In this document: one piece after another, positions 1-10,341 of the stretch | How positions within the stretch are numbered: position 1 is the first letter of the stretch | Layout: each line of letters begins with the position of its first letter | Assembly: GCA_943736015.1 (NCBI GenBank) | Contig: OX031065.1 | Location: 813,501 to 877,500, forward strand | Length of the DNA stretch: 64,000 bases | Source: Tridacna crocea | Lineage: Eukaryota > Mollusca > Bivalvia > Cardiida > Cardiidae | Reading direction: 5' to 3' | Notes under the pieces: model-generated | What the model was told of the DNA's origin: nothing | The model's input: the letters and a program-made list of their open reading frames with translations, nothing else | Database searches by the model: none | Translations under genes and position numbers: made by a program

Positions 1-45
1 GATTTCCAGCATTTTCTGCTTCTCCCACAACACTTACAGAATGCT
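1..45 (-). mobile_element. Type A hairpin-arm fragment
   Basis: Begins inside the right hairpin arm (CCAGCATTTTCTGCTTCTCCCAC); the element is cut by the window edge and by decay. Confidence 0.5.
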
Positions 46-221
46 TTCATCTTCAGGGGTGTGGGAAAAAAAAGAGCCTTGTTTAATAAAGGGTCTATTC
101 TATACCAAACAGTGTACATTTAGCCATCCACACAGGAAGGTAGTTATAGTAGGAAATGCAGAAAATGCTAAGCAAAACAATTGTAACCCTATGAGTAAGC
201 ATTGCACCATTTGAGCCACAC

Positions 222-294
222 TGAAATTGTCATCTGCAAATGTTTTCAATTTGAACACGCAGGGCTAAATTTTTGTCATCTGGTAAAGAGTTAA
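222..294 (+). mobile_element. Type A right-arm remnant
   Basis: Carries TGTCATCTGCAAATG and ends TGGTAAAGAGTTAA. The hairpin and left arm are absent. Confidence 0.7.
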
Positions 295-881
295 AAAGTC
301 TAGATCATTTAGTGCAGGATTAATGTAGTTTTTGGAAAACCATATCCCAAATCATATGCACAAAGATTACAGTCGTTGTTTAGCAAAATGACCAAAAAAC
401 AACTATCTATGCTGAATGAATGTCACATTCGTGGCAGAAAACAACAATCATTACTTTATATGACTTTTTGGAGGTAATTGGCTGTAGGGTGTAAAAATGT
501 AGCCAGCCCTCTCCCATTGACATGCGGAACGAAACCTGTATTTATCCCAAATTAATGTATTTTTATTCTGTAGAGAAGATAAAGAAGAGGGCGTTAAATC
601 ATGCCGTGTTGACACAAATGACTGCATGTGCAATTTCGGAGTTTGCATGCTGTACAAGTATGGGTTGTTACTGATGTATTGATAAAATAAGCCCCGCCCG
701 CTTAATGAAGATGAACTGGGATAACCTGATTACTAAGAAAGGTACATTAATTAGCATCCAGCCTCATTCCGCTCTTGTTATTTTGACTCCCGTCAGAGTT
801 TTACGACATCTGTGTCGTATTGTTGAGGAACGGAGACTCAAGTCCACACTACGAGATTGCTTGAAAGATGAAATGGACTTT
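295..881. other. Interval without recognised feature
   Basis: AT-rich sequence with short open frames only. No repeat seen elsewhere in the window, no RNA gene, no splice-supported exon. Confidence 0.5.
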
Positions 882-1105
882 TAATGAAGAAGGCTTTTCC
901 AAAGCACCCTTCCAAATCGAAAGAGTTTGCTGACAACAATTTTAGATTTGGAGAAAATGGCAGAAAGTTCTCAAAAAGGGTAGAAAATACTGTGGGAAAA
1001 GGAGAAATTGCTCGTAACGAGCAATTTCTCCTTTTCCCACAGTGTTTTCAAAAGACTTTTACTGCAGACACGTAAAAAACCAGGGCTTGTTTGGGACAGG
1101 GTTAA
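882..1105 (-). mobile_element. Type A2 TTAA hairpin element
   Basis: Hairpin at 983-1049 with tip GCTCGTAACGAGC and both arms carrying the ACTGTGGG/CCCACAGT variant. The right terminus is GGGACAGGGTTAA; the left terminus is decayed (TTAATGAAG), so the start is approximate. Its last TTAA is also the first TTAA of the next copy. Confidence 0.75.
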
Positions 1106-1330
1106 CTCTTTACCACACAGTCACAACTTTTAATGCCTCTGAAAGAGAAGGCTTTTGAAAACATTGTGGGAAAAGGAGAAAATGCAGGTTACCAGCGTTT
1201 TCTCCTTTTCCCATAATGTCTTCTACCCTTTCCTAAACAAATTTCAATTTTTGAGTCCCATTTATTTTCTTGACTGCAGGTGCTTCATATTTGGACAAGT
1301 CTAGAATTTTGTTGTTTGGTAAAGACTTAA
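1102..1330 (+). mobile_element. Type A TTAA hairpin element
   Basis: Full length, from TTAACTCTTTACCACAC to GGTAAAGACTTAA, sharing one TTAA with each neighbour. The hairpin is imperfect near its tip (AATGCAGGTTACCAGCGTT). Confidence 0.85.
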
Positions 1331-1519
1331 TCTTGAGGCTACCATGTGCAATTCAAGGGTCTTTTGCGGATGATGCAGATCAAGATCAGACTGCACAGAA
1401 TATGTAGTCTAATCTTGGATCTACACTGCCTAATAAGGAGATAACTTATATTTCACCCAAAAATAACTATTAAATCGCAACATTTGGGTTTTTACTTTTG
1501 TGTTGAAGATTTCTTTTAA
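1327..1519 (-). mobile_element. Type B TTAA hairpin element
   Basis: Starts TTAATCTTGAGGCTACC, comparable to the better preserved copy at 33307. The central palindrome GATCAAGATCAGACTGC / GTAGTCTAATCTTGGATC lies at about 1366-1427. It ends at the TTAA that begins the following type A copy. Confidence 0.75.
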
Positions 1520-1720
1520 CTCCTTACTGCACAACAAAATTTTGGACTTAAGTCCAAATTGAAAGCATTTGCAGACAACAAAATAAATGTGAATCAAAAA
1601 ATGAAACTTGATTTAGGAAAGGGTGGAAATCATTTGTGGGAAAAGGAGAAAATGCTGGTTACTGTAGCATTTTCTCCTTTTCCCACAACGTTTTCAAAGC
1701 TCTCTTTCTCCTGCCTTTTT
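1516..1720 (-). mobile_element. Type A element, right end decayed
   Basis: Starts TTAACTCCTTACTGCACAAC; hairpin at about 1630-1696. The distal arm degenerates into a CTTTTTCCTGC-rich stretch and has no terminal TTAA. Confidence 0.7.
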
Positions 1721-1852
1721 CCTGCTTTTACCAGAATATCTTTTGCCAGATTATGGCTTATTTATAATTACAGAGGTGTCAAAAGGCATAGTTTATTATA
1801 TTACTCCCACATAGAAGTGAACTCTCTGATAGGACAAATATACCAAAACAGA

Positions 1853-2091
1853 ATTATCCCTTTTCCACACAATCACAACTTTTGACCATCCTGTAGTCGA
1901 AGCCATTTGAAAACATTGTTGGGAAAAGAAGAAAATGCTGGTAACCAGCATTTTCTTCTTTTTCCAACCATGTTTTCTTCCCTCCCAAAACAAATTTCCT
2001 TTTCGGAGTCACATTAATTTTGTCATCAGTAAAATTAATGCTTTCAATTTGGGCAAGCCGAAAGTTTTGTCATTTAGCGAAGGATGAATTC
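1853..2091 (+). mobile_element. Type A element with matched arm substitutions
   Basis: Hairpin 1909-1973. The left arm reads AAAAGAAGAAAATG (1924-1937) and the right arm CATTTTCTTCTTTT (1949-1962), so the usual GGAG/CTCC pair is changed on both sides. Termini are weak (TTATCCCTTTTCC, AGCGAAGGATGA). Confidence 0.75.
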
Positions 2092-2159
2092 TTTTTTCTA
2101 AGGGCTTTTTTTTCTTTCATCCCTTAGAGCACTATATACTACATTAATTGCTTCTTGCG

Positions 2160-2211
2160 CTGTGTGTAGATCAAGATCAGATTGTACAAAACATGCAATC
2201 TGATCTCAGAT
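2160..2211. mobile_element. Type B hairpin fragment
   Basis: Palindromic core GTGTAGATCAAGATCAGATTG / CAATCTGATCTCAGATC without recognisable type B ends. Confidence 0.6.
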
Positions 2212-2408
2212 CCGTTTCCTGAATTTAAAATCTGGACTGGAAAGGGCATCTTTTACCTTGCTGAAAGTGTCAATGTAATTTTCTTTCTGTTTCTAAGGAT
2301 GGAAACTCTACCAGGTGACAAAAAACAAATGGACCTTTCCTTATTGAAATCATCAGTACAGGACAATTTAATTATCAATTAATTCGTATTATCAAAATTC
2401 AACATGCT

Positions 2409-2500
2409 AGAAAACATTGTGGAAAAAGGAGAAAATGCTGTTTACCAGCATTTTCTCCTTTTCCCACAATGTTTTCCAAAAAACTTTTCTCCTCACGGTC
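2409..2500. mobile_element. Type A hairpin core
   Basis: Hairpin 2409-2477 is well preserved, followed by a short arm remnant (AACTTTTCTCC). No TTAA terminus is attached. Confidence 0.7.
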
Positions 2501-2665
2501 ATAAATACACAGTACTGTTCAGTACAGGGTCACCAACAAACCCTGGTGGTCTTTCAGATTCAATTAGCCACAGAGAAGTGACCAGTGACAGGCCACTGTC
2601 CAATATGTCCATCTCTATATTCATCCAAGGGACAGTACGTACCCTTGTTTTTTCAACCTTTATAA

Positions 2666-2897
2666 TTAACTCTTTACCACACAATTGCAACTTTTGACGA
2701 CCCTGAGAAAGACAGCCTTTTGGAAACATTGTAGGAAAAGGAGAAAATGCTGGTAACCAGCATTTTCTCCTTTTCCCACAATTTTTTCTACTCTTCTCAA
2801 AATAAATTCCGCTGTTTGAGTCATGTTTATTTTGTCATCTGCAAGTGCTTTCAATTTGGACAAGTCTAAAAATTTGTTGTTAATGTTAAAGTGTTAA
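2666..2897 (+). mobile_element. Type A TTAA hairpin element
   Basis: Full length with TTAA at both ends; hairpin at 2723-2791. Its right terminus is altered to GTTAATGTTAAAGTGTTAA. Confidence 0.85.
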
Positions 2898-2976
2898 TCG
2901 TACCATGTTCTGTGACAAGGGGTCTTCATGCATCCACAAAAATAGTACCTATTGATTGATTGCTCCATTGTATGGT

Positions 2977-3162
2977 TTAACCCTTTACCCCCATAAGGCA
3001 TTTCTAAGTCATCTCAAATTGACCCTAAATAAAAGCAAGGATGAAGCTGTTTCTTATGTGTATATGACACCTTTTGACGGCATAAAAAACATTGTCACAA
3101 TGTATTAAAAAGGCTCCTGCAAGCAATGCATAGAAATGAGTATCTATGGAGTGAAGGGTAAA
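2977..3162 (+). mobile_element. Type C element lacking its hairpin arms
   Basis: Starts TTAACCCTTTACCCCCAT and contains AGCAAGGATGAAGCTG and GAGTATCTATGGAGTG. Where a hairpin is expected only ACATTGTCACAATGT remains, a tiny palindrome left by loss of the long arms. Confidence 0.8.
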
Positions 3163-3952
3163 TGGATCCATAAATATAATTATGATGAATTCCTTGGTAT
3201 AATGTATCAGAGAGAGACCTTAAACACCCTTTTGTCAGAGCAACTGTCTTATAAACATTTAAAGAGGCCTTCATATTTTCTTTCGTTCCACTCAGACAAA
3301 TATAAAACATTTATGTTCCATTGCATGAACTTATTATGGAATAATAAACAACAGAAGTCGGAAATAGGAGTAGCGTCCTAGACTACGCATTTTAATTGTA
3401 TTTTTCAACATATATCAACCTCTTAAATATACGAAATACATAAAAAGCAATACAGAAATGTATGCAATAATGAAATAATTCCCTCCAAGAAAGAAAACGG
3501 GTGGGCGGACGGGTTATACGCAGTCGTAAACAGCGTGTAGTCTAGCCGTCGAATGACCAGAATAGAGGCGCGCGCTCTCTGTTTATACTACAATGAGATG
3601 CACCTGTGCGCAACATGCACTTCGACAGAGTATAATAAGTAACAAAGCACCCTTAACATAAATATATTTATACTCATTTAAAGCCAGTTTTAACTCATTT
3701 TGTATTTATCAAAATATAGTCATTCTTATATCTTTGTGCCGAATATTTGCACCTGACGATTGCAAGGTTTCTTAGATTACGGTCAATAGAAAATGGATTT
3801 TGCTGAGTTGCGGCCTTCTATGTTAAACAGACTCGTCGATTCTGGTTTTTGAATTGAAGATTTTTGATATCCGTTATACACTTGGGTAGATTCTGCTCAC
3901 CGCTGTAGAAGGACATCTTTAACCTTTTCCATTAGAGCAGTCAGTATCTGTT
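3163..3952. other. Interval without recognised repeat
   Basis: Mostly AT-rich and unique within the window. A patch at about 3495-3640 is richer in CG dinucleotides (GGCGCGCGCTC) than its surroundings. No exon or RNA gene could be supported. Confidence 0.45.
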
Positions 3953-4172
3953 ATAACTCTATTGGACTTTACAACACAATGCCGAGTTTTAACAAACCTG
4001 AGAAAGAAGCCCTCAGAAATTAACACTGTGTGAAAAGGAGAAAATGCTGGATACCAGAATTTTCTCCTTTTTCCAAAATATTTTCTACCATATCAAAGTC
4101 AGGAATCATCATATTAACAAGATTTAATTTGTTGTCTGCAGATGCTTTGAATGTGATCTGTTCCAAAAATTA
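3953..4172 (+). mobile_element. Type A element, decayed ends
   Basis: Left arm ACAACACAATGCCGAGTTTTAAC, hairpin around 4023-4090, right arm GTTGTCTGCAGATGCTTTG. Neither TTAA is intact. Confidence 0.7.
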
Positions 4173-4320
4173 GACTCTTTACCAAATGACAAAGTTTTAG
4201 AAGGTCCAGATTGAAAGCATTTGCAGACGATAAAATAAAAGTGACTCAAAAACTGAAATTTGACTTTGGAAGAGTAGAAAACATTGTGAGAGAAGCAGAA
4301 AATGATGGTCACCAATACAT
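4170..4320 (-). mobile_element. Type A half-element
   Basis: Reads ACCAAATGACAAAGTTTTAG, CATTTGCAGACGATAA and one hairpin arm, then stops at GGTCACCAA near the hairpin tip. The other half is missing. Confidence 0.7.
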
Positions 4321-4381
4321 AATTTTCATGTTGTAATAATAAGGTTAATTTTTATCATTGAATTGTGAATTCCTTTTAATT

Positions 4382-4611
4382 TTAACTCTTTACCACACAA
4401 TCCCGACTTTTAACGACCCTAAGAAAAAAAAGCCTTTGAAAACATTGTAGGAAAAAGAGAAAATGCTGGTAACCAGAATTTTCTCCTTTTCCCACAATGT
4501 TTTCTACCCTTATGAAATCAAATTTCAATTTTTCAGGCACATTAATTTTGTCATCTGCAAATGCTTTCAATTTGGACCAGTCTATAAAGTTCTTGTTTGA
4601 TAAAGAGTTAA
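4382..4611 (+). mobile_element. Type A TTAA hairpin element (reference copy)
   Basis: A 230 bp reference copy. The left end is TTAACTCTTTACCACACAAT, and the left arm holds CCCGACTTTTAACGACCC. The hairpin is at 4438-4504. The right arm holds TTGTCATCTGCAAATGCTTT and the right end is GATAAAGAGTTAA. There is no coding potential; open frames through such copies repeatedly yield VGKGENAG and FLLFPQCF peptides, which are translations of the two hairpin arms. A TTAA target site plus a terminal CYC motif points to piggyBac-type mobilisation in trans. That is inferred from known target preference, since no transposase is present here. Confidence 0.9.
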
Positions 4612-4622
4612 CTTAGTATAGG

Positions 4623-4851
4623 TTAAGCTTTTACCAAACAATCCCTATTATCTAATGACCCTGATAGAGAAGCCTTTTGAAAACACTGTGAGAAAAGGAG
4701 AAAAACTTTGGGTAACTAGCATTTTCTCCTTTTCCCACAATGCTTTCTTCCCTTCCTAAAACAAATTTTGATTTTTCAATCATGTTAAATGGTCTGCAGA
4801 TGCTTTCAATTTCTGAGCAGTCTAAAATTTTGTCCTTTAGTTAAGAGTTAA
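4623..4851 (+). mobile_element. Type A TTAA hairpin element
   Basis: Both TTAA ends present. The hairpin left arm is altered near the tip (AAAAACTTTGGGTAACTAGC), so pairing is weaker than in most copies. Shares its last TTAA with the next copy. Confidence 0.85.
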
Positions 4852-5073
4852 CCTTTTACTACAGAATCCCACATTTTAACGACTCTTGGATATATGTCTT
4901 TAGAAAACATTGTGGAAAAAGGAGAAAAATGGTAGCCAGCATTTTCTCCTTTTCCCACAATGTTTTCTAACCTTTTAGAAAAAATCCAATCACTTTGCTC
5001 ACATTTTATTTGTCATCTGCAAATGCTTTCAATTCAGACCAATCCGAAATTTTGTTGTGTGGTAAAGAGTTAA
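4848..5073 (+). mobile_element. Type A TTAA hairpin element
   Basis: Same orientation as the preceding copy and fused to it through one TTAA. Hairpin tip shortened (AAATGGTAGCCAGCATT). Confidence 0.85.
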
Positions 5074-5467
5074 ATGTTATCACAACATATTTACCAGGAA
5101 GTATAGGTAAAAGAAAGGTAAAAATGAGGGGAATCAATTTATTGAAACCGGAGGAAATTTTAAAACCTGGGTATGCAGTTTGGTGTTATACCGAGAGATT
5201 TATGGGCGGACTGGCGTCAAGAGGATTGTGGAACCCAAGGATGATGGAGTAGGCAGGAATATATAAATGTGTTTTTGTAATAATTTGTGATTTATCAACA
5301 ATGGCGGCCATACTGTATGTTGGGCACAATACGGTGATAAATTCTGCCAGACTTGTCATTGCATGAAAGTGTCTTGTTCCAATATTTCACAATGTCTCAC
5401 AATGGTTCATTTTTCCATGGTCTTTGTCATCCGCCTGTTTAACACTTTGCCAAAAAAAAACCTGCAT
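5074..5467. other. Unique interval with a short open frame
   Basis: An open frame covers 5080-5252, with its interior ATG at about 5124, and ends in a stop. It is not tied to any repeat, but it is under 60 codons, has no clear splice sites and matches no family I know, so it is not called as a gene. Confidence 0.3.
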
Positions 5468-5698
5468 TTAACTCTTTACCACACAATCCCGCCTTTTACT
5501 GACCCTGAGAAAGAAGCCTTCTGAAAACATTGTGGGAAAAGGAGAAAATGCTGGTACCACTGAGCATTTCCCCTTTTCCTACTACCTTTTCTACCGTTTC
5601 CAACACATATTTCAATTTTTGAGTCACATTAATTTTGTCGTCTGCAAATGCTACCAATTTGGATAAGTCTAAAATTTTGTTATTTGGTAAACAGTTAA
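5468..5698 (+). mobile_element. Type A TTAA hairpin element
   Basis: Both ends intact. The hairpin tip contains an extra CAC (GGTACCACTGAGC), breaking perfect pairing. The closing TTAA opens the next, chimeric element. Confidence 0.85.
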
Positions 5699-5967
5699 CT
5701 CTTTACCGCACCGTGAATCCCGACTTTTAACTACCCTGAGAAAGAAAGCCTTTGGATACATTGTGGGAAAAGGAAAAAATGCTGGTAACCAGCAAGGATG
5801 AAGCTGTTTCTTATGTAAATAATTATGACACCTTTTGATAGCATAGAAAACATTGTGGCAAAAGGTGAAATTGCTCGTGACGAGCAATTTCACCTTTTGC
5901 CACAATGTTTTCCAAAGGCTCCTACAAGCAATGTGTAGAAATGAGTATCTATGGAGTAGAGGGTTAA
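5695..5967 (+). mobile_element. Type A / type C chimeric element
   Basis: The left part is type A (TTAACTCTTTACCGCAC to GGTAACCAGCA). At the shared word CAGCA (about 5791) it changes to type C (AAGGATGAAGCTG). It then continues through a complete type C hairpin (5847-5914) to the type C right end GAGTAGAGGGTTAA. The product has TTAA at both ends and could still look like a transposon to the enzyme. Confidence 0.85.
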
Positions 5968-6289
5968 TTGAATCTGAAGTGTGGTGCTGGACCACACTTC
6001 ATAGGTTTTGACTTAATACCTAATCAAAAGGATATGTGTATCAAAAATTACAAAAATGTTAGGATTTGTCCCTGATAAGCTATGAAACATTGTTGAAAAA
6101 GGATAAAAATGTTGGCTGGATCTGAAACTAAACTATCCACAAAAGTGTCATTAATTTTTTTACAGCACATTAACTCCTCCTTTCCTTTCCAATCAGCTGA
6201 CAATTTCTAGAATCTGTCAGTCTTAATTTTATATATTTTCTACATATTTTTTGTTTTACTATGAAAATATTCTACATTAATTATTTATG
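5968..6289. other. Interval with a decayed type A arm
   Basis: About 6068-6115 resembles one type A hairpin arm (ACATTGTTGAAAAAGG). The rest is unique AT-rich sequence. Confidence 0.4.
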
Positions 6290-6482
6290 AGAGCTCCAGA
6301 TAAAGTAAGTGATTTTGATTTCAAAATTGAAAATATGAATTATTCTCCACTAAACCCAGTATGTTATGGGTGCTCATTAGAATCGTCTCATTGAGATAAT
6401 TCTTATGAGTACCCACAACATGGGGTTTGGTAGAAAAATAATGAATTCAGAATACTATCACTCCCTCTTATCTCAAGCTCTG
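6290..6482. mobile_element. Palindromic element D
   Basis: Outer inverted ends are AGAGCTCCAGATAA and TTATCTCAAGCTCT. The core palindrome at about 6350-6430 carries GGGTGCTCATTAGAATCGTC and its complement. Related copies are at 35088, 38958 and 59264. Confidence 0.75.
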
Positions 6483-6483
6483 T

Positions 6484-6630
6484 TGGTTACCAGCAATTTT
6501 TCATTTTCCCTCAATGTTTTCTTCTCTCATTTAAAGGGGAATTCAATTTTTGTAGCCATATACAAAATTTTCATCTAAAAATGTTTTCAGTTTGGATATG
6601 TCTGAATCTTTATTTTGTAGTAAAGGGTAT
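6484..6630 (+). mobile_element. Type A right half
   Basis: Begins at the hairpin tip (GGTTACCAGC) directly after element D and runs to TTTTGTAGTAAAGGG. The left half is absent upstream of D. Confidence 0.65.
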
Positions 6631-7062
6631 ACTGAGAAGAAATAACAAAAATACCATTCTTCATCCTTCATCCACTGATACAGTCAATAATTGCACAAGA
6701 AGGGCCATCAAACAAAAACAAACAAGTATTCCTTTTGTTCACATGATTTGGAAAAAATATATTTTGCTAAAAAATATATATTTACATATATACATTATGC
6801 AATATTGATTAGTATACTAACTTGTTCTCTCACAAAATATCTGTTGTCTTCTATAAAATGAAAACTGAGGTAATTGTATGGTTGCTATGGTTGAAAGGGA
6901 GAAAAAAAAAACTTCCAAGTTTATTTTTCAATAACACTCCTCAATGGCCCACCTCAACTCTTAGAGTACCTTACATACAAATCAGAAACTTTCAATGTAG
7001 AAATAATACCTAAATTAGTACAGAATCAAGTCTGCTTTCGTTAAAAATGTCCCTGCAAGGCA
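6631..7062. other. Interval without recognised feature
   Basis: Low-complexity AT-rich sequence including TATATATTTACATATATAC near 6775. Short frames only. Confidence 0.4.
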
Positions 7063-7124
7063 GACAGTGTAGATCACAGATCAGACTGCACATTTTGTGG
7101 AGTCTGATCTTGATCTACACTGGC
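7063..7124. mobile_element. Type B hairpin fragment
   Basis: ACAGTGTAGATCACAGATCAG and its inverse GATCTTGATCTACACTG form the hairpin. Type B arms are not recognisable outside it. Confidence 0.7.
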
Positions 7125-7369
7125 TGCAGAATCAATTACAGCCTTAAAAGGTTTTACAAGGGTTAATAATTGTTTGCATAATTTTCACCTGTCACTGTGT
7201 GATTGATTGACAGTCAACATGATTTCATTTGGACGATATTCATGTTTCTACGAGGATGTCCCCTGCCAAGCTACCCTTTATCTATCAATTTCATCATAAA
7301 ATATGGAGGGATATCGTTTAGGGAAGTATCTGTCCATCTGTTTGTTTGCTTGTTTGGGGTTAACATCAC

Positions 7370-7670
7370 TCTCCCCGATATCGGGGAGATTGTAATAATA
7401 CGCACTATAAAGTAGCAAAGGAGAAAATGGCTTTTATCAATACATTTGAGGAGAAATCAGGCCTATTTTGGCTCCAGATTTCTCTAAACTGCTGATCATA
7501 GCTGAATGAATTGCAGCAGGTAGCATAATTATATTATTGAGTAAACATTTATGTTCATTTGAAATTTAAAGTAAGTTGTTGCATAGGATTAAGTAGTCCG
7601 GTTCTGTACCCAGAATGCCCAAATTAGATAGATGTTTATTTATAGAATGCCATCTAGTGGGAGACAATGG
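7370..7670. mobile_element. Interspersed repeat H, copy 1
   Basis: Opens with a perfect 20-bp palindrome at 7370-7389 (TCTCCCCGAT and its complement). It continues through TCCAGATTTCTCTAAACTGC and TGCCCAAATTAGATAGATG to GCCATCTAGTGGGAGA. A second copy lies at 32372-32668. Confidence 0.7.
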
Positions 7671-7734
7671 TTTATCTGGACTTCCTCTATACAAGTGAAA
7701 TACTTTGAAAAATGTTCTTACCAACCCAATGGCT

Positions 7735-7917
7735 ACTTTTCACATAACCATTGAGGTAAAATTTTTACAATCAGCTGTGAGAAAGGAAATAGATCCTGAT
7801 GTAATGACCATCATCGATCCTTGGAGGGGAAATGTGATGACAGAGATTTGAACCAATGAAGACCTGTACCCTGCTGACTGTGATACATAGGCTCTGCCCG
7901 TCAGCCTGCCCCTGCGA
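7735..7917 (-). mobile_element. tRNA-derived SINE F, truncated
   Basis: On the reverse strand a tRNA-like head (B box GGTTCAAATCT) is followed by the body words GATGATGGTCATTAC and GGTTATGTG. The 3' tail is missing. Confidence 0.6.
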
Positions 7918-7954
7918 AACAAAATGCATGAAATCAAGAATTTTTCACTCCTTT

Positions 7955-8230
7955 AAGAATACTTCATGAACAATTCTTAATCAATGCTTGAGGTTATATT
8001 CATGAAGTTTTATTCATGAAGTATGTCACTATCCACTTCATGAAGTGGTCAAGAATTATTGAAGAGTTCCAAATGTTCATGAAGTATTCATGATAGTATC
8101 ACAGGGATTTTTTTTTAATATTTCATGAATAAATGTGTTCCTTAAAAGTTCAAGAATCATGAATTACTAGTTTTCAAATTAACATCAACCTGAAATGGAC
8201 AACCTTTCAAGAATAGTTCATGAATTTCTA
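7955..8230. repeat. TTCATGAA-rich repeat I, copy 1
   Basis: Seven TTCATGAA palindromes in about 275 bp, several as ATTCATGAAGT. A longer, symmetric copy is at 13365-13945. Confidence 0.65.
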
Positions 8231-8375
8231 AAGTAGTTGGCCAATTGTTTTAAGAAAGTTGTGTTATTAACCAAGGGTGGTTTTACATAAATGAATGAAT
8301 CCTATATAATTATTCTTTAAATATTTTACAAAAATTTCTGTATTCATATTTAATACACAGCTGATTTTTGGACAC

Positions 8376-8495
8376 TTAATACTTAAAAGACTCAGAACTT
8401 TTACTGACCCTGAGGAACTAGGCTTTCGCAAACATTAGAAAAGGGAAAAATGCCAATACCAAGTTTTTTCTCCTCTTCAAACTATAATTTTCACC
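8376..8495 (+). mobile_element. Type A remnant
   Basis: Left-arm word TTTTACTGACCCTGAGGAAC, a broken hairpin (AACATTAGAAAAGGG...TTTTTTCTCC) and no right end. Confidence 0.55.
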
Positions 8496-8945
8496 TTCTA
8501 GACATAAAAAGGAACATCTCTTTAAAATTATTTCAAAATCTGACACATGGTTTCAGAGAACAATAATTTTTAAGAATTCCTCCATCTCTGTATAGTGCAA
8601 GTAGCCCCTATTCACCAGAGCCACGTTTCTTGATGCATCAAAATTTCACGAACACTTTTTGGAAAGGGTTACCCAAGGAAAATCTCTGAGAAATTATTTC
8701 AAAATCTGTATTGCGGTTTTAGAGAAGATCTTTAAAAAAAAATTGTAGAAAATTCCATTTGGTTGCCATGGCAACCACAGTTTTTGATGGCATCAAATTT
8801 TGTGAACATTTTTTAAAGAGGACCTCCCAAGGAACATTCCAGCCAAGTTTGGTCCAAATTGGCCCAGTGGTTTAGGAGGAGTTGATGTTTAAAGAATTGT
8901 TGACGACGCATGACGGACACCGGGTGATCCTAAAAGCTCCGCTTG
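8496..8945. repeat. Paragraph repeat L
   Basis: Two diverged units about 169 bp apart (TTATTTCAAAATCTG at about 8527 and 8697) are followed by CCAAGTTTGGTCCAAATTGG. The end is GACGACGCATGACGGACACCG. A related segment is at 36290. Confidence 0.6.
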
Positions 8946-8959
8946 ACCAGTAAAAGACA

Positions 8960-9055
8960 AAAGCAGAAAAGAAGAAATTGCTGAATATAGGTGTTTTCTC
9001 AATTTCCAACAATGTTTCCTATCTTAAGGTTACAAATCCCAGCATTTGAATCATG
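8960..9055. mobile_element. Decayed type A hairpin
   Basis: AGAAAAGAAGAAATTGCTG and TTTCTCAATTTCCAACAATG are the degraded arms; ends are lost. Confidence 0.45.
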
Positions 9056-9947
9056 TGATGTAAGCATACCAAGTTTTTTTTTCCTACATGTAGATCCTGA
9101 CATAACAGTGCATAATGCCTTTGCAGTTGATTGTGATTGATTCCATAATTCACGAGTTGAGAAGTAGCAAATTGGTATTAGTCTTCAATGAAATTAAAAA
9201 ACTGCCACAATAAAGCTTAGCTTTGTGTCCTGGATTAAGTGTTGTGAAGAACAAGAGGCTCTTGGGAGCCTGAATTTGATTGACCAACAAGGATTTTGCT
9301 TATTTTCCAGCAAAAATCACTAATTCTTGACGGAAAAATGTAACATTTCGGAAGTGAAATAAAACTTTTTGACATTTTAAAGGATATTTTGCTTAAGTAT
9401 TTATATTTCATAATCATTGATTAAGAATGGGTGCCAGCCAAGTTTAGTAGGGTGCCGGGTCACACGTGAGCAAGTAAAAGATACTGCGAATGGAATGGAT
9501 TAGCAAAAAAATGAACGCAAACGAAAATAGGGACGAATGTATTCCTACCATTTTACCCGTGTTCGCCATACAAAGATTTATGAAAGTAATACCATGTGTC
9601 GGCCAAAGCAAATGCTTACAGACGTTGAAATTTTTCTTCTGATAAATCGCCTTTTTACACATTGTAGCAAGACCTTTCGATGTTTTACATCACTCATCTC
9701 CGTGACTCTTGGACGACGTAAATAGATGACGAACATTACACCGGATATTGTTTTTAGCCAATATTCGGGTTCCACCTAATGTGATCAGGGATTTCCGATG
9801 GTTCGTATATTTACGGCCTAAACTTGACTGAAAGAACCGTTTCAAACAGATCATATTTTGCACCTGTTAAACTTCTCTTAGTGTTTGTATCATTTTTTTC
9901 GATAGAAATCTCGTATTAATTCACATTTTCACGGCATTCCTTTCCAA
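9056..9947. other. Repeat-poor interval
   Basis: No TTAA element over about 900 bp, which is unusual here. From about 9440 the base composition is less AT-rich. Nothing else is recognisable. Confidence 0.4.
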
Positions 9948-10179
9948 ATGAAATTAAAGAAATTACCTCGGAAAGTTTCGGCAATTTCCCACATTTACCA
10001 TGTGTTCAAACTCGAAGCGGGTCCTGTCGTAGCAAAGAAACAGAACGTTCGAATACATTTCCTGACGATTTGGACCCAAGAAAATGCTTGGCTGTTGCAA
10101 ACACCGATGGAAGGAGACAGGACTTCGACGAGATTTAATGGAATTGTTTATCAAGCTCTAATAGCGGAGTACAAAAACT
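9948..10179 (+). CDS. Possible first coding exon, unknown product
   Basis: An ATG at 9948 opens a frame that continues for 77 codons to 10179, where a strong splice-donor match GTAAGT starts at 10180. The open frame would run on to 10217 if unspliced. The peptide is mixed and not low in complexity (for example EAGPVVAKKQNVRIHF and RFNGIVYQALIAEY), which separates it from the repeat-derived frames elsewhere. It sits in the least repetitive stretch of the window. I do not recognise a family. There is no visible downstream exon, and a chance open frame of this length cannot be excluded. Confidence 0.25.
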
Positions 10180-10341
10180 GTAAGTGGATTTCTTGGTGTA
10201 AGTATTCGCCCCCTTGAGTTATCACCCCCAATTCGATTGGGAACCAATTCTCTGGAGAAATCGTACCAAAGTTCATGTTGGAAATATAAATTCAAGATGT
10301 CAACTTTAAAACCTTCTTCCTTTTATCTTCTAAGTATTTTA

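Noticed and set aside
4382..4611. Recurring peptides such as VGKGENAG and FLLFPQCF in many short frames, resembling a gene family
   Set aside because: They are the two hairpin arms of type A elements read in the same frame; stops and frameshifts lie in the arms of most copies.
5080..5252. Possible short protein-coding frame outside repeats
   Set aside because: Fewer than 60 codons, no splice sites, no family resemblance; kept only as part of an unassigned interval.
1102..5698. Regularly recurring palindromic repeats suggesting a CRISPR array
   Set aside because: Units are 230 bp with TTAA borders, in both orientations and of uneven spacing; the organism is a eukaryote and there are no cas genes.
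6841..6920. A-rich run after GGGAGAAAAAAAAAAC as a retrocopy tail
   Set aside because: Upstream sequence shows no coding or repeat similarity.
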